This document shows positions 1-6,354 of a DNA stretch of 6,354 nucleotides, in pieces; the stretch's first letter is position 1, and the number at the start of each line of letters is the position of its first letter. Origin of the DNA: S012-135 sp964423785 (lineage in GTDB: Bacteria; Desulfobacterota; Desulfobulbia; Desulfobulbales; S012-135); assembly GCA_964423785.1 (NCBI GenBank), contig CAYRGZ010000149.1:1-6354 (forward strand), given 5' to 3'. The position numbers and the translations under genes were made by a program. Under the pieces are notes generated by a model that was not told the origin of the DNA, searched no databases, and worked only from the letters and a program-made list of their open reading frames with translations.

Positions 1-272
1 TATCTGACCTTCCTGTGGGGGCATCTTCTCCGGAGTGGTATTCTGAAAAGGCGGCTGCCATTGCCACCTACGCGGTTGCGTCAGGCATTTATACCCACCT
101 CGGCCTGCCGCCAAACATCTTGGGCTCAAAGGTGGTGACCGATCTGGCGCTTGAGGGCTTTGAGGATCTGGTCGGAGCCTCTTATGTGGTTGAGCCTGAT
201 CCGGTCAAAGCAGCCCAGCTGCTAGATGAACGCATCAAGAAAAAGAGAATTGGCCTTGGCCTTGCGCCGTAA
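1..272 (+). CDS. cooS: Anaerobic Ni-carbon monoxide dehydrogenase catalytic subunit, C-terminal end (partial)
   Basis: The frame is open from base 3 at the window edge to a TAA at 270-272, giving about 89 residues; the true start lies upstream. I recognise the C-terminus of the Ni-Fe-S CO dehydrogenase family (CooS/AcsA type), which interconverts CO and CO2 in the cytoplasm: a PEWYSEKA segment, then IATYAVASGIYTHLG, a GSKVVTDL stretch, and a VEPDPVKAAQLLDERIKKKR tail. The lysine of SEKA lies 73 residues from the end, the spacing expected for the active-site lysine (Lys563) of the ~636-residue Carboxydothermus enzyme. The cysteine ligands of the metal clusters would lie upstream, so I cannot tell a monofunctional CooS from the subunit of a CODH/acetyl-CoA synthase complex. 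The GTG at 15 is an internal valine codon, not a start. By hand count about 58% of codons end in G or C, well below the neighbouring minus-strand genes. No coo accessory gene follows. Confidence 0.88.
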   Translation, partial: SDLPVGASSPEWYSEKAAAIATYAVASGIYTHLGLPPNILGSKVVTDLALEGFEDLVGASYVVEPDPVKAAQLLDERIKKKRIGLGLAP

Positions 273-290
273 AAGCACCCCTGCGGGGAG

Positions 291-326
291 GGTCTAGCAG
301 CCCGTTGAAAAACGGGCTGCTAGACC
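291..326. repeat. Perfect 16-bp inverted repeat with GAAA loop, possible transcription-end structure
   Basis: Arms 291-306 and 311-326 are exactly complementary over 16 bp, with a 4-base GAAA loop at 307-310. Read as plus-strand RNA this is a long stem capped by a GNRA tetraloop, starting 18 bases after the cooS stop. A smaller CCCC-TGC-GGGG hairpin (278-288) precedes it. No T-run follows on the plus strand. On the minus strand only TTTT appears, about 15 bases beyond the stem. It is therefore not a textbook intrinsic terminator, although it sits between two convergent genes where a bidirectional terminator or 3'-end stabiliser would be expected. The perfection of the arms also fits a dispersed REP-like or miniature-transposon-derived palindrome. 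I see no second copy in this window. Confidence 0.75.
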
Positions 327-578
327 GAAGTTCTCAACAATGCGCCACGCAACGATACGGCATCCATAAGCGATATGACAGAAGGGATTGCTCATGACCA
401 AGCAGAAAAGTGCTCGGATCAGGATGGAGATACAATTACAGCTTCCATGACCGTCGGCAGGTTGCCCGGGGGGACAACGTTCACTGACGAGGGAAATGGA
501 GGCTGGCGCATATGCAGAACGACAGAGAGTTTGTCATAACCTCACAGCCAAACTAGCTGTCAGTCCCGAAACCCCCGG
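327..578. other. Intergenic region between convergent genes; only tiny doubtful ORFs
   Basis: This stretch lies between the palindrome and the stop codon of the PPDK-like gene and has lower GC than the operon. I see no tRNA, recognisable protein or strong terminator. Three tiny plus-strand ORFs exist. One at 394-450 (18 codons) has AAGGGA six bases before its ATG. One at 375-539 (54 codons, with an internal ATG at 447 that overlaps the stop of the first as ATGA) has no clear ribosome-binding site. One at 512-556 (14 codons) has GGAGG nine bases before its ATG. None resembles a family I know, and no plus-strand gene follows that they could lead. They may be chance ORFs or remains of a decayed gene downstream of cooS. 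A weak 5-bp hairpin (544-548 with 556-560) lies just past the minus-strand gene's stop and could help end its transcript. Confidence 0.5.
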
Positions 579-3500
579 CTACAGCGGCAGGATGCGCACC
601 TCTTCCCGCACCGGATGCCGGCCCTTCAAGAAAAGGCCCTTCCGGCCGTCGATGCTCACCTCGTCGCCGAAGCGGATGACCTCGCCGTTGATCGCGCACC
701 ACTCTTCGTTTTCGTGCACCGCCAGTGCGTTGCAACCCACGACGCAGGTCTTGCCAAGACGCAGGGTGACCACCGAGGCGTGGGAGGTCTGGCCACCGCG
801 GGCGGTGAGCAGGCCGTCGGCCCGACTGATCTCTCGGATGTCCTCGGGCACGGTATCCTGCCGAATGAGAATGAGGGGGCAGTCGGGGTCCTCGCGCCGC
901 AACTGCTCGATATTGGCCTCGGTGAACACCGCCCGGCCAGAGAGGGCCGAACCGGAGACGCCGATGCCCTTGCCGAGGACGAACCGCTCGATATCCTCCT
1001 CCACGAAGACGTTGAACCGCTCCTTCTTCTTGATGGTGATCATGTCCCGGGTCTGGAGGATATAGAGGTCCTCGGCCCGCGGCCCCTCGAAGGTGAACTC
1101 GATCTCCTGTGGGTTCCAGCGCTTGACGTAGACGAGTTCCCGGCAGATGTCCAGAAGCCGCTGGTACACCTCGGGGAACCGGCGTTCGAGACTGTTCTCC
1201 TGCGAGCGGCCGTCGATCTCCGCCTGCTCCACCGAAATCGGGTAGGTGGCCACCAGGCCGCTGACGATATCCTCGCCCTGGTCGGCGGGGGCATAGTCGC
1301 CCCACAGGGCCACCCGGCTCACCTTGCGGTACGGATGGGCAGTGAACACCACGCCGGAACCCGACTCCTCGCCCCGGTTGCCGAACACCATGGTCTGGAC
1401 GATGACCGCCGTCCCCCAGGCGTCGGAGATGTCCATGAGCGCCCGGTATTCCTGGGTCTTTTTTGCTTGCCACGACCCGAGCACCATTTCCACTGCGCCG
1501 ATCAGCTGCTGCCAGGGGTCGTCCGGAATCTCGATGCCGGACTCCCGCACCGTCTGCTGGTACTGGAGCGCCAGGTCGCGCATCTGCTCCGGAGTGAACT
1601 GACGCTTCACCGTCACCCCGCACCGCTTCTTGTGGCTATCCATGAGATTCTGAAAAACCTCACGGGCCAGTCCGTTGGTCATGGCCCAGGATTGCAGGAA
1701 ACGGCGGTAGGTGTCCCAGGCGAGGTACGGCCGCTGGCTGGAGGCGGCAAACTCGGCGGTCAGTTCCTCGTTCAGACCGACGTTGTGGATGGTGGCCATC
1801 ATGCCAGGCATGGAAATGGCGGCGCCGCTGCGCACCGACAGCAGTAAGGGATTGGCCGGATCGCCGAAGCGCCGGCCGGTCTGTTCCTCCACCTGGGTGA
1901 GCGCCTGGCGGATCTGGCGCATCAGCTCGTCGCGCGCCCGGGTGAAGCTGAAGATCACCGGCCAGCAGCGGAAGACCTCGGTGGTGAGGATGAAGCCCGG
2001 CGGCACCGGCTTGCCGTCGGTAGCGAGCTGGGTGAGATTGTAACCCTTGTTGCCGAGCAGGATCAGGTTATTGGTCCGCGACCGCGGCCGGTGGATGGCG
2101 GAGAGGGCCCGCTCCGGGTTGTAGGTCATGAGCAGGTCGAGCTTGTCCCGTTCGAGCAGCTCCTTCTGGCTTTCCAGGGTCTGGTAGATACGGGTGATGA
2201 AGTTGTCGAGGTGCTGGAGGCCGAAGGTGCCGGCGATGAGGTCGCGCATGAAGGTCTCGGAGAGCCGGTGGACGGTGGCGGTCATGTCGCTGTCGTCCCA
2301 CTGTTCCCGGTACTTTGGCAGCAGGTTGTCGCGGCCGATCTGGGGGATGATGATCGACAGGTTGTTTTCGTGGATATTGGTGTAGTAAGCGTAGATGACG
2401 TCCTTCACCCCCTCGGACAGGCCGCGGAAGATGTCGAGATACTGGGTGTAGGAGAACCGTTTAATGCCCATGGAGTTGGACAAAAGCGACACGTAGGTCT
2501 CCAGCCGGCGGCTCTTGATGCCGTCGATCCGCAAGGCCCGCAGGTAGAGCCGCAGGCAGCGCAGGATGCGGATGAACGTCGCCCTGGTGATGAAGGACAG
2601 GTTGACGGTGTTCGGCAACTGTTCGAGATAGAGATTGGCGAGGTTTTCGAGCCGGAAGGTGAGGCTCAGGGCATCGAACTTCCGCTCCCGGTAGCGGCCG
2701 TACACCGACGGGATGTCCACTGCGATGTGGCGCTTGTGGTAGATGTCCTCGCGGGCCTCAAACACCTCGTCCGACAGGATGATCTCCTTCAGGCGCTCCA
2801 GGTGGTGCAGAATGGCGGTGAGGCATTCGAAGGTATCGCAAATTTCGAGATCGGCCAGCAGTTCCTCCATCTCCGGGAAGCCAGCGTCCGCCGCCTGCAA
2901 GAGATGGTGGCGGATCTGCTGGAAGCCGAGGTTGTACTTTTGTTCCAGCAGCCGGAACATCTCCACCATGAGATCGAAACGCTGCCGTTCGGTTTCCGAC
3001 ACGTCCGTCTGCCGGGCCAGGAATTGCTTCCGGCGGTGCTCGTCCCAGGTGAGCAGGTCATCCACCGTGGCGATTTCCGCAAAGGCGCGGTTGACGAGCA
3101 GGGAGAGTTCGTCGATGAAGGGCCCCCTGGTCGCCACCTGGCCGAGCACCTCCGGCGGCAGGTAAGACGCGAGATGGCCCTTGTCGCGGGTCTTCCAAAA
3201 CAGGAAGATGGCCCGGACAAAATCGACGATCACGTTGGTGGATTCTACGTGGCTCTGCTTGCGCAGAAAGTGGATAAGCTTGTCCCGGCGGCGGTGGATC
3301 TCGTCCACCTGGGTGGACACGTCGCGCAGCACGCCCTCGGCGCCGATCTCGTTGAAGAAGACCGGCATCAACTTGGCGAACTGCTTGACCAGGTTGTAGA
3401 CCGGCTCGATGGGATGGTTGAGCAGGTTGGTGATGTCACGCTGGAAGAGGTCGGTGTCCTTGACGCAGGTACCGGCCAGTTTCAGGTTGATGATGAGGGC

Positions 3501-4832
3501 GGAAAAGAGGGTGGAGCACCACTTGGGCTCCTGGGTGATCAGGTGGAGCCACACCCGGATGTTGGCCAGGTGGGCCGGGTTGGTGACCGGCTGCCATTCC
3601 TCGGTGATGCCGGCGAACCCCGGGTACTGGAAGCCGAAGCGCACCGTCTCCCAGAGAAAGGTTTCCACCAGCCGTGAACTGCCACGCCGGAAGACCTCGG
3701 TGCCGAGCACCTGGATGCATTGCAACGAGGTGTGGGGATACTTTTTGATGTTGATCTTGAGCAGCTGCAGGGTGGTGAGCAGAAAACGCTCGATCTCCTC
3801 GAAGGTCTGACGACGGATGAGGTTCACCAGGCTGCGGTTCACCTCGCGCAGGGTCTCCTCGTGGATGAGGAAGAGACCCGGCGTCTCCATGATCCGGAAC
3901 AGGAAGAGCAGTTTGCGGTTCTCGGCGAAGCGGTCATCGGCGGCGGGCGCCGCCTCCGGATCCATGAGCTGGTCCGGGATCGATTTGTAGAGCCGAACGA
4001 CGTCCATGTGGGCCGGCAGTTCGAGCAGTTGCTCGAGGGCAGCGGCTGGATCGTCGAAGGAGATGGCGGCCAGAGCGTCGAGGTGCTCCCGGAAGCGGTC
4101 GTGGGAGATGGCGGCGAACATGCGCTGGGCCTCGAAGCCGCGGCACATATCTTCGCATTCGGCCACCAGCCAGGGATACGGATCCTCCTCGGCCAACCAG
4201 TAGCGGTAGTTGCGCTCCAGAATGCGGGCCATCAGGCGAGCCATGGGGCCGAGATCGAAGGCGGCGGGGGACGACAGCCTCTGGACCTTGTCGAGGAGCG
4301 CCCGGGCGATGCGCTTCATCGGGTGGTGGCCCTGAACAAGCAGCAGGAAGGCATCGTCGGGAAGCTCGGCGACGCGGTCGAGGATTGTATTGATGGCCTC
4401 CTCGTACCGCGGCATCTCGCCCGCATCCAGGGTGGCGACCAGTTTCTCCAAGCAGGCCACCAGGGACTCGACCGCGGCGAACTCCACCTTGGCCTTGGCC
4501 TCGATGGCCATGAAGAAGACGTCGCAAAAAAGCACGAAGGCCCGGGGTCCGTCCGGATGGCGGGCATAATGGCCGGTATTTTTAAGGACGAAGGCCCGGT
4601 AGCGCGGCAGGATGAGATTCCAGTTGCGGAACGGATGGTGGATCTCGAAGAGCAGTTGGTGCAGGCTCTTGGCGATCCCCTGGTAGTCGCGGAACACCTC
4701 GAACAAGAGATCGAAGCGGGAGGCGATCACCACCCGCTCCACCGCGGTCTCCTGCAGATTGGCGCGCAGGGCGTCGGATTCCAGCGGCGCCGTCTCTAAC
4801 GGCTCCCCGGGTATGGGCGTGGCGGACGTCAT
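579..4832 (-). CDS. PPDK-type ATP-grasp/phosphohistidine protein with a ~900-residue N-terminal module and no TIM barrel
   Basis: 1417 residues. The C-terminal third is plainly PPDK-like. The ATP-binding domain (about 921-1265) has LLGNKGYNL (Lys929, matching the PPDK ATP-site lysine), PVPPGF, SVRSGAAISMPGMM (Arg1001 and the glycine loop), MVFGNRGEESGSGVVFT, QGEDIVSGL, EIEFTFE (Glu1243, Glu1245) and LQTRD (Gln1260, Arg1262). The swivelling domain (about 1285-1400) has GGQTSHASVV with the phosphoacceptor His1351. The motifs are PPDK-like rather than PEP-synthase-like. The protein stops soon after this domain, so the ~340-residue PEP/pyruvate TIM barrel of PPDK is missing. Residues 1 to ~915 match nothing I recognise. 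They look mostly helical and soluble, with no signal peptide or clear membrane span, after a Pro/Glu-rich first 20 residues. Expected chemistry is ATP-driven phosphorylation of His1351, with Pi as co-substrate if PPDK-like; the acceptor is unknown. The ATG at 4832 is preceded by a weak AGGA. It follows gap by 46 bases and is probably cotranscribed with it. No frameshift is seen. Confidence 0.9.
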   Translation of the reverse strand: MTSATPIPGEPLETAPLESDALRANLQETAVERVVIASRFDLLFEVFRDYQGIAKSLHQLLFEIHHPFRNWNLILPRYRAFVLKNTGHYARHPDGPRAFVLFCDVFFMAIEAKAKVEFAAVESLVACLEKLVATLDAGEMPRYEEAINTILDRVAELPDDAFLLLVQGHHPMKRIARALLDKVQRLSSPAAFDLGPMARLMARILERNYRYWLAEEDPYPWLVAECEDMCRGFEAQRMFAAISHDRFREHLDALAAISFDDPAAALEQLLELPAHMDVVRLYKSIPDQLMDPEAAPAADDRFAENRKLLFLFRIMETPGLFLIHEETLREVNRSLVNLIRRQTFEEIERFLLTTLQLLKINIKKYPHTSLQCIQVLGTEVFRRGSSRLVETFLWETVRFGFQYPGFAGITEEWQPVTNPAHLANIRVWLHLITQEPKWCSTLFSALIINLKLAGTCVKDTDLFQRDITNLLNHPIEPVYNLVKQFAKLMPVFFNEIGAEGVLRDVSTQVDEIHRRRDKLIHFLRKQSHVESTNVIVDFVRAIFLFWKTRDKGHLASYLPPEVLGQVATRGPFIDELSLLVNRAFAEIATVDDLLTWDEHRRKQFLARQTDVSETERQRFDLMVEMFRLLEQKYNLGFQQIRHHLLQAADAGFPEMEELLADLEICDTFECLTAILHHLERLKEIILSDEVFEAREDIYHKRHIAVDIPSVYGRYRERKFDALSLTFRLENLANLYLEQLPNTVNLSFITRATFIRILRCLRLYLRALRIDGIKSRRLETYVSLLSNSMGIKRFSYTQYLDIFRGLSEGVKDVIYAYYTNIHENNLSIIIPQIGRDNLLPKYREQWDDSDMTATVHRLSETFMRDLIAGTFGLQHLDNFITRIYQTLESQKELLERDKLDLLMTYNPERALSAIHRPRSRTNNLILLGNKGYNLTQLATDGKPVPPGFILTTEVFRCWPVIFSFTRARDELMRQIRQALTQVEEQTGRRFGDPANPLLLSVRSGAAISMPGMMATIHNVGLNEELTAEFAASSQRPYLAWDTYRRFLQSWAMTNGLAREVFQNLMDSHKKRCGVTVKRQFTPEQMRDLALQYQQTVRESGIEIPDDPWQQLIGAVEMVLGSWQAKKTQEYRALMDISDAWGTAVIVQTMVFGNRGEESGSGVVFTAHPYRKVSRVALWGDYAPADQGEDIVSGLVATYPISVEQAEIDGRSQENSLERRFPEVYQRLLDICRELVYVKRWNPQEIEFTFEGPRAEDLYILQTRDMITIKKKERFNVFVEEDIERFVLGKGIGVSGSALSGRAVFTEANIEQLRREDPDCPLILIRQDTVPEDIREISRADGLLTARGGQTSHASVVTLRLGKTCVVGCNALAVHENEEWCAINGEVIRFGDEVSIDGRKGLFLKGRHPVREEVRILPL

Positions 4833-4835
4833 GGC

Positions 4836-4876
4836 ATCCTGGATCCGTGACGGAAATTTTGTCGATATTCCAGGAT
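4836..4876 (-). promoter_or_regulatory. Possible hairpin hiding the ribosome-binding site of the PPDK-like gene
   Basis: In the gap-to-PPDK-like gap, TCCAGGAT and ATCCTGGA are complementary over 8 bp (plus-strand 4869-4876 and 4836-4843) with a 25-base loop. The loop holds a second small hairpin (TCCG-TCA-CGGA in the mRNA, 4844-4854) directly adjoining the outer stem. The downstream arm contains the AGGA (4837-4840) that is the only Shine-Dalgarno candidate for the ATG at 4832. The upstream arm begins three bases after the gap stop codon, so a ribosome finishing gap would cover it and could free the site. The inverted repeat is seen directly; the coupling role is inferred and pairing strength was not computed. 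Confidence 0.4.
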
Positions 4877-4878
4877 CA

Positions 4879-5886
<1,008 letters not shown>

Positions 5887-5893
5887 GGTCAAA

Positions 5894-5900
5894 CCTCCTT
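5894..5900 (-). promoter_or_regulatory. Strong ribosome-binding site of gap
   Basis: AAGGAGG on the minus strand, a near-complete anti-16S match, seven bases before the ATG at 5886. It fixes that ATG as the start in preference to the upstream in-frame TTG at 5892, and it contrasts with the weak site of the next gene in the operon. Confidence 0.88.
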
Positions 5901-5919
5901 GTGGTGTTGTGGTGCGAGC

Positions 5920-5945
5920 GCCGGCCGGACAACGGCCCGGCCGGC
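5920..5945 (-). promoter_or_regulatory. GC-rich hairpin in the gap leader
   Basis: Arms 5920-5928 and 5937-5945 (GCCGGCCGG / CCGGCCGGC on the plus strand) form a perfect 9-bp all-GC stem with an 8-base loop. If transcription starts at the predicted promoter, the hairpin lies in the gap 5' leader, ending about 19 bases before the ribosome-binding site and so leaving it free. No T-run follows, so it is not an obvious attenuator. Possible roles are protecting the mRNA 5' end or marking the end of read-through transcripts from the kinase gene. The structure is seen directly; the role is unknown. Confidence 0.45.
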
Positions 5946-5981
5946 TTGTACGCCATGAGGGATAGTTTCGTTACGAGGAAA

Positions 5982-6011
5982 ATGATATGACGCGGCGGGG
6001 GGGGAAGTCAA
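5982..6011 (-). promoter_or_regulatory. Predicted sigma70-type promoter for gap and the PPDK-like gene
   Basis: On the minus strand TTGACT (6006-6011, five of six to TTGACA) and TATCAT (5982-5987, five of six to TATAAT) are separated by 18 bases. It lies in the 140-base gap between the histidine-kinase stop and gap, in a locally AT-richer patch. Start of transcription would be near 5975, giving a leader of about 90 nt. The spacer contains a run of eight C (5997-6004). No operator-like repeat is obvious nearby. This is a motif match only. Confidence 0.5.
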
Positions 6012-6026
6012 AGAAATAATGGCCCC

Positions 6027-6354
6027 TCAGACTCTCCCGCCCCGGCCCGCATGTTTCAGAACCAGGGGAAGGTGCACCGTGAAGATGGAGCCCTTGCCGG
6101 GAACCGATTCGTAGGAAATCCTGCCCTGATGACGCCGAATGATACCGTAGCTGATGGAAAGGCCGAGGCCGGTGCCGGAGGCGGCCGCCTTGCTGGAGAC
6201 GAAGGGCTCGAACAGGGTATCGCGGAGATCCTCGGCCACGCCGGGGCCGGAATCACCGATGGAAAAGGTCACGAACCGGTCGTCCCGGCCGGTGCGGACC
6301 GTGATGGTGCCGGGACCGGCCATCGCCTCCTCGGCATTGGCCAGCAGGTTGAAG
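6027..6354 (-). CDS. Sensor histidine kinase, C-terminal ATPase domain (partial)
   Basis: The frame is open from the window edge (first full codon 6351-6353) to a TGA at 6027-6029, giving 108 visible residues. All the ATP-binding motifs of the HATPase_c fold appear in order: N box FNLLANAEEAM at the very edge, G1 box DSGPGV, F box LFEPFVSSK, and G2 box GTGLGLSISYGIIRRHQGRI, ending GKGSIFTVHLPL. This is the pattern of NtrB-like and PAS-containing kinases of two-component systems. The phosphoacceptor histidine and any sensory or membrane domains lie outside the window, so the signal cannot be told. The ATG at 6323 is internal. It reads in the same direction as gap but 140 bases and a likely promoter separate them, so it is probably a separate transcription unit. 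No receiver domain is fused at its C-terminus. Confidence 0.93.
   Translation of the reverse strand, partial: FNLLANAEEAMAGPGTITVRTGRDDRFVTFSIGDSGPGVAEDLRDTLFEPFVSSKAAASGTGLGLSISYGIIRRHQGRISYESVPGKGSIFTVHLPLVLKHAGRGGRV

Noticed and set aside
327..578. A tRNA, small RNA or riboswitch in the convergent gap
   Set aside because: No cloverleaf, conserved aptamer pattern or promoter-plus-terminator pair could be made out by eye.
553..1623. A 356-codon minus-strand open frame overlapping the PPDK-like gene
   Set aside because: It is a shifted frame of the same strand, Arg/Gly/Pro-rich and without motifs, while the correct frame carries intact catalytic motifs over the same bases.
579..2087. Calling the large gene ppdK or pyruvate, phosphate dikinase
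   Set aside because: Without the PEP/pyruvate barrel the dikinase reaction on pyruvate cannot be assumed, so no symbol is given.
2091..3677. A 528-codon plus-strand open frame, with others at 615-1847 and 3720-4799
   Set aside because: They lie wholly antisense to the PPDK-like gene, read as low-quality Val/Gly/His/Asp-rich sequence, match no family, and are the usual by-product of high third-position GC in the real gene.
5887..5892. Starting gap two codons earlier at the TTG
   Set aside because: The AAGGAGG site would be only one base from TTG but is seven bases from the ATG at 5886, which also gives the normal GAPDH N-terminus.

Overview
This is a GC-rich bacterial chromosome segment with four protein genes. 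An anaerobic nickel CO dehydrogenase, a pyruvate-phosphate-dikinase (PPDK)-type phosphotransfer enzyme and an NAD-type GAPDH together suggest an anaerobe. A Desulfobacterota-type (deltaproteobacterial) sulfate or metal reducer is my best guess, but it rests on gene content and remembered family resemblance, not on a search.

Layout: bases 1-272 (+) are the last ~89 codons of a Ni-CO dehydrogenase (cooS-like). Bases 273-578 are a convergent intergenic region with a perfect 16-bp inverted repeat capped by GAAA at 291-326 and otherwise no convincing gene. Bases 579-4832 (-) encode a 1417-residue protein. Its C-terminal ~500 residues are the ATP-binding and phosphohistidine domains of PPDK. The PEP/pyruvate-binding TIM barrel that normally follows is absent, and ~900 residues of unrecognised, apparently helical sequence precede the catalytic part. 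Bases 4879-5886 (-) encode a complete glyceraldehyde-3-phosphate dehydrogenase. Bases 6027-6354 (-) are the C-terminal ATPase domain of a sensor histidine kinase that continues beyond the window.

The GAPDH and PPDK-like genes read the same way, are 46 bases apart and probably form an operon. A good sigma70-type promoter with a C8 run in its spacer lies just downstream of the kinase gene and would give a leader of about 90 nt containing a GC-rich hairpin. Between the two operon genes, an 8-bp inverted repeat buries the weak ribosome-binding site of the PPDK-like gene, which suggests translational coupling to gap.

The most interesting object is the PPDK-like protein. It keeps the residues needed to make a phosphohistidine from ATP but lacks the usual acceptor domain, so its phosphoryl acceptor is unknown. 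Its long N-terminal module is the obvious place to look. The pairing with GAPDH points to the three-carbon part of glycolysis/gluconeogenesis, but that is inference. The cooS end also has clearly lower third-position GC than the operon, which hints at a separate history.
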